NCBI GenBank assembly: GCA_005789645.1
Contig: SXXH01000075.1
Location: 1 to 39,141 of the forward strand
Direction of reading: 5' to 3'
Source of the DNA: Planctomycetia bacterium
GTDB lineage: Bacteria; Planctomycetota; UBA1135; GCA-002686595
Length of the DNA: 39,141 bases
Shown piece by piece: positions 1 through 8,722 of this stretch. The notes under the pieces are model-generated. The model was not told the origin of the DNA. It did no database searches and saw only the letters and a list, made by a program, of their open reading frames with translations. Each line of letters begins with the position of its first letter. The stretch's first letter is position 1. The position numbers and the translations under genes were made by a program.

Positions 1-1622
1 GCGCCCACCAGGAAGAAGCCGAGGTAGTACGGCTCGTTGTGCTTGAGCGGGTGCAGCTCCAAGGTGCGCTTGACGTCGCGCAAGTCGATGAAGCGGTCGA
101 CCTTGCCGTCCGAGTCGCAGGTGATGTCGGCGAGGATGGCGCGGCGCGTGGGCTGCTCGTTGTGGCGGTGCAGCGGCAGCACCGGGAACAGCTGGTGGAT
201 GGCCCAGCTGTCTGGCAGCGACTGGAACAGCGAGAAGTTGAGGAAGTACGTGTCCGCCATGTCGCGCTCGAGCCCGGCGAGGTCGTCGGGCACGTAGTCG
301 AGCGTGCGGGTGATGCGCAGGATCTTCTCGCAGGTGCGCCAGAAGTAGTCTTCGACGCGGGCGCGCTCCTCCATGGAGATCTGGCCCACGTTGAAGAGCA
401 CCATCGCCTCGTCGCGGATCTGCACCGCGTCGTGGTAGCTCTCCTGGTAGTTCTTCGCGGTGACGTTGTCGTGCACCGAGTGGAAGTTGTGCACGAGCTC
501 GTGCTCGTTCTCGGCCGGCTTCACCGGCAGGCCTTCCTCGGTGAAGTCCGTCGTGCCCAGCACCTCGGTCACCAGCACCGCGTGGTGCGCCGACAGGGCG
601 CGACCAGACTCGGTCACGATGGTCGGTTGCGGGATCTCGGCCTCGGCGCAGGCTTGCTGCAGGTGGTACACGACGTCGCGCGCATACTCCTGCATCGAGT
701 AGTTCATCGACGACTCGAAGCTGGTCGAGCTGCCGTCGTAGTCGACGCCCAGGCCGCCGCCGCAGTCGAAGTACTGGATCGGGCAGCCCATCTTGTGCAG
801 GCCGACCAGCGTGTGGGTGGCCTCGCGCAGCGCGTTCTTGAGCGAACGGATCTCGGGGATCTGCGAGCCGAGGTGGAAGTGGAGCAGCTTGACGCAGTCC
901 GCCAACCCCTCCTTCTTCATGCGCTCGACCACCTGCACCATCTCGCGCGTGGTCAGGCCGAACTTGGAGCGGTCGCCGCCCGACTCCTGCCAGCGCCCGG
1001 CGCCCTTGCCGGACAGCTTGCTGCGCATGCCGATCGAAGGCTTGATGTCGAGTCGGCGCGACACGGCGAGGATCGTGTCGATCTCGCTGTACTTCTCGAC
1101 CACGAGGATCGGCGTGATGCCGAGCTTCGTGGAGAGCAGCGCCATCTCGATGTACTCCTCGTCCTTGTAGCCGTTGCAGATCATCAGGCTCGAATGGCCG
1201 GCGAGCAGCGCGATGACCGCGATCAGCTCGGGCTTGGAGCCGACCTCGAGGCCCATGTTGTGGTTCTTGCCCTCGGACAAGAGGGCCTCGACCACGTGGC
1301 GCTCCTGATTCACCTTGATAGGGAACACGCCGCGGTAGGGAGCCTCGTAGCCGAATTCCTTGCGCGCGTGGTTGAAGGCCTCGTTCATGGCGCGCACGCG
1401 CGAGCGCAGGATGCCGTCGAAGCGCAGCAGGATCGGCGTGTTCACGCCGCGGCGCAGGATCTGCCCCAGCAGCTCGTACATGTCGATGCCAGGGCGGTGG
1501 GGGCGGTCGGCGCCTTCAGGGCGCACTTCGACGTTGCCCGCCTCGTTCACGCGGAAGAATCCGCAGCCCCACTTCTGGACGTTGTAGAGATTGTCGCTGT
1601 CGGCGTGGGTCCACTTGGCCAT
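1..1622 (-). CDS. speA: Biosynthetic arginine decarboxylase, C-terminus beyond window
   Basis: PLP-dependent decarboxylase converting arginine to agmatine, the first step of the agmatine route to putrescine; cytoplasmic. From the ATG at 1622 the protein opens MAKWTHADSDNLYNVQKWG, a typical SpeA N-terminus. The PLP-binding lysine is in FPIKVNQ (about residue 103). HFHLGSQIPE near residue 250 and the CDSDGK motif near residue 502 are both present. About 540 codons lie in the window and no stop is reached; family members usually exceed 600 residues, so the C-terminal part is off the left edge. No partner gene for agmatine processing is adjacent. A TAGAAT hexamer about 70 bp upstream is a candidate promoter. 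The family call is firm. Confidence 0.95.
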   Translation of the reverse strand, partial: MAKWTHADSDNLYNVQKWGCGFFRVNEAGNVEVRPEGADRPHRPGIDMYELLGQILRRGVNTPILLRFDGILRSRVRAMNEAFNHARKEFGYEAPYRGVFPIKVNQERHVVEALLSEGKNHNMGLEVGSKPELIAVIALLAGHSSLMICNGYKDEEYIEMALLSTKLGITPILVVEKYSEIDTILAVSRRLDIKPSIGMRSKLSGKGAGRWQESGGDRSKFGLTTREMVQVVERMKKEGLADCVKLLHFHLGSQIPEIRSLKNALREATHTLVGLHKMGCPIQYFDCGGGLGVDYDGSSTSFESSMNYSMQEYARDVVYHLQQACAEAEIPQPTIVTESGRALSAHHAVLVTEVLGTTDFTEEGLPVKPAENEHELVHNFHSVHDNVTAKNYQESYHDAVQIRDEAMVLFNVGQISMEERARVEDYFWRTCEKILRITRTLDYVPDDLAGLERDMADTYFLNFSLFQSLPDSWAIHQLFPVLPLHRHNEQPTRRAILADITCDSDGKVDRFIDLRDVKRTLELHPLKHNEPYYLGFFLVG

Positions 1623-1690
1623 CGAAGGCTCTGACTCCGGCTTGGTCGCGTCTGGTCGCAGTTGGATCGGACGGGTGAAGATGCGCCGCG

Positions 1691-1696
1691 ATTCTA
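1691..1696 (-). promoter_or_regulatory. Candidate -10 element for speA
   Basis: On the minus strand this reads CACTAGAATCG. The hexamer TAGAAT lies about 70 bp before the speA start. It belongs to a recurring CTAG-containing hexamer (TAGRNT) seen before several genes here. No clear -35 element was found, so this is only a candidate. Confidence 0.3.
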
Positions 1697-1809
1697 GTGG
1701 CTCCCGCCGCGCGCGGATCCGCGATTCGCCCTTTTTGGCGGCGAGCGCTCCTTCGATCCTGGCCACGCTCGCAGCCGCGAACCCGTCGGCTCGAGCGCTC
1801 GATGGGCGC

Positions 1810-2223
1810 TCAGCGCACTCTGATCTCGACCGCGACCTCGCGCTCGCCGCGGATGCCGCCGCGCACGCCGCGGATGGACTCGAGCGTCCACTCCAAGCGC
1901 ATGTCGGCGCCTGGTTGCGAGGCTTCGGCGGCCCTCAAGGCGGCGTCGAGGGCTTCCTGGAGGTCGCCTTCCGCCGACGAGCCGCGCACGACGCGCCCGA
2001 GCGGTTCCGGTGCTTCGCCTTCCGAATCGGCGCTTGGATTCGAGCCGGGAGTGGCCGCCGCGCGGAACTCGACGAGCAGCTCCGCTTGGCGCGCCTCCAT
2101 GACGCGCAGGCGTCTTTCCCACGCCATCGCCAGCACGAGCCACGTCCCGATTCCCGCGGCGAACAGCACGGACGCGACTCCAAGGAGGACGCGGTCCTTC
2201 GAACGCGGCGTCGTCGCGCTCAC
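1810..2223 (-). CDS. Single-pass membrane protein of unknown function
   Basis: 137 residues from a GTG start that overlaps the dus stop codon by four bases (GTGA), which implies translational coupling. The N-terminus is short and basic (SATTPRSKDR), followed by one hydrophobic helix (VLLGVASVLFAAGIGTWLVL). A charged stretch likely to form a helix or coiled coil follows (WERRLRVMEARQAELLVEF), then an acidic/Pro linker and a C-terminal segment ending EVAVEIRVR. I recognise no family. The predicted topology is a membrane anchor with a soluble domain. Membership in the dus transcription unit is inferred from the overlap. It could be a small stress or envelope protein, but nothing in the sequence fixes a role. 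Confidence 0.65.
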   Translation of the reverse strand: MSATTPRSKDRVLLGVASVLFAAGIGTWLVLAMAWERRLRVMEARQAELLVEFRAAATPGSNPSADSEGEAPEPLGRVVRGSSAEGDLQEALDAALRAAEASQPGADMRLEWTLESIRGVRGGIRGEREVAVEIRVR

Positions 2224-3206
2224 GCCGGCACCTTGGCGGCCAGCAAGGGGTTGAGGCGCGGGCAGCGGCCCTCGCCGGCGACCAGCGCCAGGCGATCGAA
2301 CAGTTCCTGCGGGTCCTTCATGTGCAACCACGACTCGCGCGTCGGTCGGCACAGCGCGCCGGCGCTCCAGTGCACCAGCAGCTGCTTCAACCGTCCTGCC
2401 ACGCCCTTCTTCGATGGTTCGCCGGTGGCGAACAGCGCATCGGCGTAGTCGAGCAGGAAGCGCGCCGCGTCCGCTTCGGTCGTGGTGGCGCCGTGGAAGA
2501 TCCAAGGATCGCCCAGCTCCGCCCGTCCGACCATCGCATGGGCGCAGCCCGTCTGCGCCCGCATGCGCTCGAGGTCGGCGTGGCTCGACACGCCGCCGTT
2601 GCCGCACACGGGGATGGCGACGGCGGACACGGCGCGCGCGATGCGCGTCCAGTCGACCTCGTCGCAGTACGCCTCGGCGCGCGTGCGGCAGTGGATCGTC
2701 AACATCCATGCGCCACCGGCCTCGACCGCGCGCGCCAGATCCTCGACGCGCGAGGCGTCGTCGAAGCCGGCGCGGATCTTGCCGGTGACCGGGTGGCCGG
2801 GGATGGCGCGCGCCACGGCCGCCACCGTGCGCTCCAACTGCCGCGGGTCCTTCAACGCGGCCGACCCCGCGCAGCCGCGCAGCGCGCCCTTGGCCGGGCA
2901 ACCGAAGTTGAGGTCCACGACGGCCGCGCCGGCCTCGACGGCATGGATGGCGCTGCGCGCGAGGCAGTCGAGGTCGCTGCCCATCAGTTGCAGCGAGACC
3001 GGTTGCGCGAAGCGGTGCGGCCCGAGATGGCGTCGCATGACCTTGACGGGCACCGGCGTGTCCACGACGCGCACGAACTCCGTGCAGGCTCCACCCAAGG
3101 CCTGGGGCGGATTGCGCGCCAGGACCAGGTCGCGGAAGGAAGGCGCCGTGACGCCCTCCATGGGAGCGAGCAGCCAAGGGCCGGTGAATGGCAGCGTTCG
3201 AGCCAC
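2220..3206 (-). CDS. dus: tRNA-dihydrouridine synthase (Dus family)
   Basis: Flavoenzyme that reduces uridine to dihydrouridine in tRNA. The N-terminal FMN-barrel signature is LLAPMEGVT. The catalytic-cysteine motif NFGCPAK is followed by GCAGSAALKDP. KIRAGFDD, TIHCRTRAE and the phosphate-binding GNGGV motif follow, then MVGRAELGDPWIF. From the GTG at 3206 the protein has 328 residues, normal for the family. No ATG gives a complete N-terminus, because the first in-frame ATG lies inside APMEG. The gene is divergent from the kinase gene, 38 bp away, and its stop overlaps the downstream GTG. The subfamily (DusA, B or C type) cannot be assigned safely. Confidence 0.93.
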   Translation of the reverse strand: MARTLPFTGPWLLAPMEGVTAPSFRDLVLARNPPQALGGACTEFVRVVDTPVPVKVMRRHLGPHRFAQPVSLQLMGSDLDCLARSAIHAVEAGAAVVDLNFGCPAKGALRGCAGSAALKDPRQLERTVAAVARAIPGHPVTGKIRAGFDDASRVEDLARAVEAGGAWMLTIHCRTRAEAYCDEVDWTRIARAVSAVAIPVCGNGGVSSHADLERMRAQTGCAHAMVGRAELGDPWIFHGATTTEADAARFLLDYADALFATGEPSKKGVAGRLKQLLVHWSAGALCRPTRESWLHMKDPQELFDRLALVAGEGRCPRLNPLLAAKVPA

Positions 3207-3218
3207 GATCGAGCGCGC

Positions 3219-3225
3219 TAGGCTA
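3219..3225. promoter_or_regulatory. Overlapping divergent -10-like hexamers between dus and the kinase gene
   Basis: The 38-bp gap between the divergent genes contains CGCTAGGCTACC. On the plus strand it offers TAGGCT 20 bp before the kinase ATG. On the minus strand the same bases offer TAGCCT 13 bp before the dus GTG. Sharing one near-palindrome would make the two promoters compete. No convincing -35 box is visible. Confidence 0.3.
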
Positions 3226-3244
3226 CCATGTGGATCTGCCTCCG

Positions 3245-6200
3245 ATGGATCCCGCACGCTGGCGCAAGGTGAGCGACTTGATGGAGCGCGCGCAGCCGTT
3301 GACGCGTCGTTCGCGCCGGGACCTGCTGGAGCTCGAGTGCTCCGGCGATCCGGAGCTGCTCGCCGAGGTCGAGTCCTTGCTCGCCGCCGATGCCTCGGCC
3401 ACGGGCTTCCTGTCGCGGAAGATCGGCGCCTCGGCCGCGCAGCGCATCGCGCCGCTCCAGCATGTCTCGCTCGAGGGCCGCGAGATCGCCGGATTCCGCA
3501 TCCTGCGCATCGTCGGCCGCGGCGGCATGGGGGTCGTCTACGAGGCCGAGCAGCGCGCACCGCGCCGGCGCGTGGCGCTCAAGCTGCTGGAGCACGGCAT
3601 CGGCTCCTCCGGCCGGCGCGGCTTCCGCTCGGAGGCCGAGGTGTTGGCGCGCTTGACGCACGAGAACATCGCGCGCGTCCACGCGGCCGGAACCGAGGAC
3701 ATCGAGTTCGCCCCCGGCGAGACGCGCAGCGTGGCGTGGATCGCCATGGAGTACGTCGAGGACGCGCGCAACTTCGTGGCCGCCTGCGCCGACCTGCCCT
3801 TGGCGCGCAAGCTCGAGCTCGCCGCGCAGGTCTGCGACGCGGTGCACCACGGCCACGAGCGCGGCGTGATCCACCGCGACCTCAAGCCCTCCAACGTGCT
3901 GGTGGGCCTCGAGGGCCAGCCCAAGGTGATCGACTTCGGCGTGGCGCGCGCGGTGGGCGCGACGGAGTCGATGCATTCGCGCCAAGGCGACCTGATCGGC
4001 ACGCTCCAGTACATGAGCCCCGAGCAGGTCGAGGGCCGCGTCGCCGACATCGACGTGCGCACCGACGTCTACGCGCTCGGGCTGCTCGTCTACGAAGTGT
4101 GCGTCGGTCGCCGGCCGTTGCCTGTGGCGGACATGACCTTGCCGCAGGCCGCGCGCGTCATCGCCGAGGATGCGCCGCCCGATCCCGCCGTGCTCGCGCC
4201 CGGCTTCCCGCGCGAGCTTGGTTGGGTGCTCCTCAAGGCGCTCGAGAAGGACAAGGCGCTGCGCTACGCCGGCGCGGACGACCTCGGCGGAGACTTGCGG
4301 CGCTTCCTCGCCGGCGAAGCGCTCGTCGCGGCGCCGCCCGATTGGACCTATCGCCTGAGGAAGCAGGTGCGCAAGCACCGCGCCGCCTTCGTCGCCGGCG
4401 CGGCCGTGCTGCTGGCGCTCCTGCTGGGCTTCGTCGGGACGACCACCGGCCTCCTGCGCGCGCAAGCGGCCGAGCGCGACGCCCTGCGCGCCGCGGCCGA
4501 CTCGCGGCGCGCCGAGGGCATCGCGCTGGACGCCGAAGCCGTCGCCGAACGACGCCTGCTGGAGGTCGAGGAGGCGCGCGAGGAGGCCGAGTGGCGCAAC
4601 TACCTCGCCGGCATCAGCGCCGCCGACGGCGCGCTCGCCACGCGCCACGCCAAGGCCGCGATCGAGCACCTCGACCAGTTGCCGCCCGGCACGCGCGGTT
4701 GGGAGTGGCACATGCTGAGGAACCTCGCCGACAGCAGCTCGCGCTCCTTTCCGCATGGCGCGGCGAGCTTGATCAGCGCGACCGCCGACCGACACGCGCG
4801 GCTGCTGGCGGTCTTGTCGGCCGACCTCCTGCTGCGGGTCATGAACGGTCGCGGAGAGGAGCTCGACTGCTTCGATCTCGACGCCAAGGCGTTGCGCGTG
4901 TCCTTCAGCGACGATGGCCGCTGGCTGGCCTTCGGCGACGTGGTGGGACGCCTGCACGTGCGCGGGCTCGACGGCGCGCTGCGCTCCGTGGCGCTGGCGC
5001 CCGCGTCCATGCGGCGCCATGTCTCCGACCTGTGCTGGTTGGACGAGGATCGAGTCGTGGCGATGGTGCCGGACCTGGGCTTGTTCCTCGTCGATGCCCG
5101 CACGATGGAATCAGCGCAGCTGCGCGCCTTCCCGCCCGGCGTCTCCCTCGCCAGCCCCGCGGTGTCCCCCGATCGGGGCTTGCTCGCCTACGGCGCCGGC
5201 GATGGCGCGTGGCTGCAATCGACCCAAGGAGGCGATGCCCAGCGCATCTTCACTTGCGGGCTCGACTGGGCGCGCAAGGGCGTCGCGGCGCTGGAGTTCT
5301 CCGCCGACGGCGAGCGGCTGGTCGTGTCCACCTTCGTCGACGGCGCGTGGGTCGTCGACCTCGCGACGCTCGAGTCCGCGCGCATCGAACTGCCCGACCG
5401 CCGCGAGGTGCTGCGCATCCAGCGCCATCCCGATCCGCGACTCGTCGTGATGAGCGGCTACACGCCCTCGCCCATGCTCGTCTCGCTCGAGTCCATGCGC
5501 GTGCTGGACGGCGTCGATGGCGCCCGGCGTCCGGTGGTGGGCGTGGCCTACAGCGACTCGGGCTTGTGGACCTTCGCCGACGATGGCGTCGCGCGTTTGT
5601 ACGACTGGTCCGAGGCCGGAGCGCGACGCGCGGTGCGCACCACGCTCGGCATCGCGAAGATGGACGCGAGCCGCCACGGGCCGCTGGTGGCGACGACTCC
5701 GGCCGTGGCGCAGGGCGGCTTCGAGCTGCACGACCTGCAGCGCATGACCACCGTCTGGACCCAGCATGGAGCCGCGCAGGATGTGCGCTTCGCGGCCGAT
5801 GGCGAGCATCTCCTCGTGCGCACCGACAAGGGCTTCGAGTCATGGTCTCTCGCAGGCCCCGAGCGCGTGGCCGACTTCGCGCCCGCGGCGGGCGTCGATT
5901 GCTGGTCCATGCACCCGACGCGACCCTTGGTGTTCGTCGCCGGCATGCGGCGCGCGCGCCTCGCGGGAGTCGGCCCCGAGGTGTCGACGCCGGTGGGCGC
6001 CATGCACGCCCTGCCCGGTGGGGAACTCGTGCGCGAGTTCGCCTTGCCCTTCCAGCCGCAGTCCTGCGACTGGACCGTGGACGGTCGCGCGCTCGCGCTG
6101 GCCGGATCGGGCAGGGCCGTGCTGCTCGACGCCGAGGACGGGGACGAGTTGCACGCGACGCGCGAGCTCGACAAGCACGACTATGGCCGCCTGTCGACGC

Positions 6201-6736
6201 AGCACGCGCTCGCCTGCGCGCAGGACGGCATCTACATCTCGTCGCAGACCGATTCGGGGACCGTCGTGCGCCGCTTCGACCAGCAGCTGGCCTCGCCCGG
6301 CCCGCGCATGGCGCTGCAGGGCCACACGAGCAGGATCTGTCCGTTGCCGGGCGCGGGTCGCGTGTTGTTGTGCGGCAACGACGACCTGTTCCGCTTGTAC
6401 GACCCGCTGAACGGCAGGCAGATCCTCGGCCTGCGCGGCCAGACGAACTGGGTCTCCTCGGCCACTTGGAACGAGGCGGCGCAGGCCGCCTGCACCATCG
6501 ACGACCGCGTCTCGCTCGTCGCTTGGAGCGCGGCGCCCGCCGCCGAGAGGGCCGCCTCGCGCGCGGCTTGGACGAAGTGCTTGTCGGCCATGCGAGCGAC
6601 GCACGGCGCGTTGCTGGATCCGGGGCTGTCGTCCTCGGACTTCCGCACGGCCTTGGCTCAGCGTTCGTTCGCTTCGCCCCAGGACAGGCTGGCGCTCTTC
6701 GTGTTGCGAATGGAGGCGCGCTCTTCGCTCCGATGA
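3245..6736 (+). CDS. Transmembrane serine/threonine protein kinase with WD40-like C-terminal domain
   Basis: 1163 residues from the ATG beginning MDPARWRKVSDL; an in-frame ATG at 3188 would overlap dus and adds unconvincing sequence. Residues 1-75 form the helical N-terminal region common in planctomycete kinases. The Hanks-type kinase domain spans about 83-350: GRGGMGVVYEAE loop, lysine in VALKLL (residue 113), HRDLKPSN (about 210), DFG (about 231) and GTLQYMSPEQ. All catalytic residues are present. A transmembrane helix lies near 380-402, followed by a coiled-coil-like stretch rich in Ala, Glu and Arg. RGWEWHML near 483 is a motif often found where these kinases enter a WD40/YVTN propeller, which fills the rest (RLYDPLNGRQIL near the end). 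The ATGA overlap with the next gene suggests joint expression. The substrate and signal are unknown. Confidence 0.93.
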   Translation: MDPARWRKVSDLMERAQPLTRRSRRDLLELECSGDPELLAEVESLLAADASATGFLSRKIGASAAQRIAPLQHVSLEGREIAGFRILRIVGRGGMGVVYEAEQRAPRRRVALKLLEHGIGSSGRRGFRSEAEVLARLTHENIARVHAAGTEDIEFAPGETRSVAWIAMEYVEDARNFVAACADLPLARKLELAAQVCDAVHHGHERGVIHRDLKPSNVLVGLEGQPKVIDFGVARAVGATESMHSRQGDLIGTLQYMSPEQVEGRVADIDVRTDVYALGLLVYEVCVGRRPLPVADMTLPQAARVIAEDAPPDPAVLAPGFPRELGWVLLKALEKDKALRYAGADDLGGDLRRFLAGEALVAAPPDWTYRLRKQVRKHRAAFVAGAAVLLALLLGFVGTTTGLLRAQAAERDALRAAADSRRAEGIALDAEAVAERRLLEVEEAREEAEWRNYLAGISAADGALATRHAKAAIEHLDQLPPGTRGWEWHMLRNLADSSSRSFPHGAASLISATADRHARLLAVLSADLLLRVMNGRGEELDCFDLDAKALRVSFSDDGRWLAFGDVVGRLHVRGLDGALRSVALAPASMRRHVSDLCWLDEDRVVAMVPDLGLFLVDARTMESAQLRAFPPGVSLASPAVSPDRGLLAYGAGDGAWLQSTQGGDAQRIFTCGLDWARKGVAALEFSADGERLVVSTFVDGAWVVDLATLESARIELPDRREVLRIQRHPDPRLVVMSGYTPSPMLVSLESMRVLDGVDGARRPVVGVAYSDSGLWTFADDGVARLYDWSEAGARRAVRTTLGIAKMDASRHGPLVATTPAVAQGGFELHDLQRMTTVWTQHGAAQDVRFAADGEHLLVRTDKGFESWSLAGPERVADFAPAAGVDCWSMHPTRPLVFVAGMRRARLAGVGPEVSTPVGAMHALPGGELVREFALPFQPQSCDWTVDGRALALAGSGRAVLLDAEDGDELHATRELDKHDYGRLSTQHALACAQDGIYISSQTDSGTVVRRFDQQLASPGPRMALQGHTSRICPLPGAGRVLLCGNDDLFRLYDPLNGRQILGLRGQTNWVSSATWNEAAQAACTIDDRVSLVAWSAAPAAERAASRAAWTKCLSAMRATHGALLDPGLSSSDFRTALAQRSFASPQDRLALFVLRMEARSSLR

Positions 6737-8664
6737 GAACGACCAAGCTGTACGCGGCTCTGGCGCTGTGCGCGCTGGCTGGCGCGTGGCTCGCCAGCGG
6801 CGCTCGCCCGCGCGCCGCCCCGCCGATCGCCGTGGATGCATCGCCCGAGGCGCTGCCCGAGGTGCTGGGGCTCGACGAGTCCGTGCCAGCGCCGGCCGCG
6901 GCACTCGCGGCGCCGCCCGCGGAGGACGAGCAAGTCGAGCTCGAGTCCGCGCCGCTCGTGTCCTCGATGCGCGAAGTCGTGCCGCAGGCGACGCCGGCGC
7001 TCGAACCGCGCGAACGCCGCGCGCAGCGTCCGATCAACGCCCGACTGCTGGACGAGGCCACCGGGGAGGCGCTGCCGCGCTGCAAGGTGTCGGTGCTGCA
7101 AGGCGAGCGTCGCTTCGAGGCGGAGAGCGACGAAGAAGGGTTGCTCGCGCTCTCGACCACCTTCGAGGCGGGCCCGCTCGTGGTGCTGGCCCATGACGGC
7201 CGCAAGCCTTCGGAAGGCTTGGCGCGCGTGCACGCGTGGGATGGCTCCGCGGATCCGCAGTGGTGGCGGGTGCCGGTCGGACCGACGGTGCGGTTGTCTT
7301 GGACGCCGCGCGAGAAGCCCGCCAAGGAGCTCGTCGCGCGGCTGCATTGGAAGGTGGTCGAGGAGGACTCGGGACGCGAGCGCGGCGCGGCGAGCGAGGT
7401 CCTTGCGCTGCGCGAGCCGCTCGCCTCGGATGCGTCCAACTCGCCCTGGGTGCGCTTCCCGCCGATCCGCGAAGCCGTCGCGAGCGTCGAGCGCGTCGGA
7501 CTCTCCGCGAGGGACGGTTGCTGGGGCGGCTCGGCTCCCATGTCGCAGGCCAAGGGCCGCGCGGGTGCGCTGCATGTGGACCTGCAGGCGCGCTCGGCGC
7601 TGGAAGTGCGCGTCAAGAGCCTCGGCGTGGCGTTGCCGCAGGCCTTGGTCGTGCTCGAGTTCGATGACGGGAAGAAGGAAGAGAAGCGCGTCGACGAGCG
7701 CGGCGTGGCGCAGTGGCGGCAACTGCGGCCGGGCGTGGTCAAGCTGCGTGCGCGGCACTTGGCCGCGGCCGATCTCGAGGTCGTCGCCACCTTGTCGCCG
7801 GGCGAGCCGCTGGTGCAGGAGCTCGAGTGCTCGCGCCTGCCCGCGGTGGGCGACATCGCCGGGGTGCTGCGCTCCGACAGCGGCGCGTACAGGGCGAACG
7901 CGACGCTCGTCCTGCGCGACGAACAGCGGCCCGGACTGGCGTTGCGGACGAAGGTCCAATGGCGCGATGCAGCCAAGCCCGGCGAGGCGCTCCCGCGGCA
8001 CGAAGGCACGTACCGCTTCGCCGCGCTGCCCTCCGGCGCGTGGCTCGTCTCGATCGAGGAGTCCGACGCCTACGACTGGGCGCCGCGCTCGAGGAAGTGC
8101 GCGGCGGGTGGCGAGTCGGTCGACTTCCGCGTCATGGACGGCGTGGCGGTGGCCGACTTCCGCTTCGAGCCGCGCAGCGCCACATCCGGGCTCCCGCTGG
8201 AGCGCTTCCATCTGGTGCTCGAGACGCACGAGGGCACGCGCGACTTGTGGGCGCGCCATGGCGAGGTGGTGCTGCGGGATTGGCCGGTGGACAAGTCGTT
8301 CCGCTGGCGGCTCGACGCGGCCGAGCATCGCCCGGAGCGCGGCGACTCGAAGTCCGCCGCGACGCCCTTCGGGCTGGAGCGCGAGCGCGTGCTGGCGCCT
8401 GCGCCGCAGCATGGATGGGGCGAGTGGGTGCGCGTGGTGTCTTCGCGTCGCAACCAACCGCTCAAGGACGCCGTGCTGGTCGCGGATGGACGCGAAGTGG
8501 CGCGCACCAACCAGGACGGCTGGGCCCGCCTGCGCCTCGTCGATGCGCCCAACAGCCTCGAAGCGCGCCTTGCGGGCCACGTCATGGCGAGGCCCGCCGA
8601 TCTCCGACCGGCGCGCGAACGGCGCTGGACCCACATCGCGCTGGTGCTGCGGCCTGCGAAGTGA
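6733..8664 (+). CDS. Secreted or membrane-anchored protein with carboxypeptidase-regulatory-like domains
   Basis: 643 residues. The ATG overlaps the kinase stop by four bases (ATGA). The N-terminus (MRTTKLYAALALCALAGAWLASG) is a signal peptide or anchor, followed by a Pro/Ala/Glu-rich linker to about residue 95. At 97-150, ARLLDEATGEALPRCKVSVLQ and the following DEEGLLAL resemble a carboxypeptidase-regulatory-like (CarboxypepD_reg) beta-sandwich. A similar pattern recurs near the C-terminus (VADGREVARTNQDGWARLRL). The middle has several beta-rich segments but no enzyme motif. Family members are usually structural or surface proteins. Coupling to the kinase suggests an envelope partner or target, which is inference only. 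Confidence 0.75.
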   Translation: MRTTKLYAALALCALAGAWLASGARPRAAPPIAVDASPEALPEVLGLDESVPAPAAALAAPPAEDEQVELESAPLVSSMREVVPQATPALEPRERRAQRPINARLLDEATGEALPRCKVSVLQGERRFEAESDEEGLLALSTTFEAGPLVVLAHDGRKPSEGLARVHAWDGSADPQWWRVPVGPTVRLSWTPREKPAKELVARLHWKVVEEDSGRERGAASEVLALREPLASDASNSPWVRFPPIREAVASVERVGLSARDGCWGGSAPMSQAKGRAGALHVDLQARSALEVRVKSLGVALPQALVVLEFDDGKKEEKRVDERGVAQWRQLRPGVVKLRARHLAAADLEVVATLSPGEPLVQELECSRLPAVGDIAGVLRSDSGAYRANATLVLRDEQRPGLALRTKVQWRDAAKPGEALPRHEGTYRFAALPSGAWLVSIEESDAYDWAPRSRKCAAGGESVDFRVMDGVAVADFRFEPRSATSGLPLERFHLVLETHEGTRDLWARHGEVVLRDWPVDKSFRWRLDAAEHRPERGDSKSAATPFGLERERVLAPAPQHGWGEWVRVVSSRRNQPLKDAVLVADGREVARTNQDGWARLRLVDAPNSLEARLAGHVMARPADLRPARERRWTHIALVLRPAK

Positions 8665-8722
8665 GCGGGCGAGCGGCGCGCCGACTTTGCATGCGCGCGG
8701 CCTCTCGGGGATGATCGTCAGC

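Noticed and set aside
39-1634. Long plus-strand open frame opposite speA
   Set aside because: It mirrors the arginine decarboxylase frame on the other strand. Its translation is rich in Val, Arg, His and Ala with no motif, typical of antisense frames in GC-rich DNA.
3188-3244. Upstream ATG for the kinase
   Set aside because: It overlaps the dus start and adds residues unlike the family. The ATG at 3245 begins the common MDPARW-type N-terminus.
2482-6732. Very long plus-strand open frame running into the surface-domain gene
   Set aside because: Only the part from 6733 is a gene. The upstream part is an out-of-frame shadow of the antisense dus gene and the kinase.
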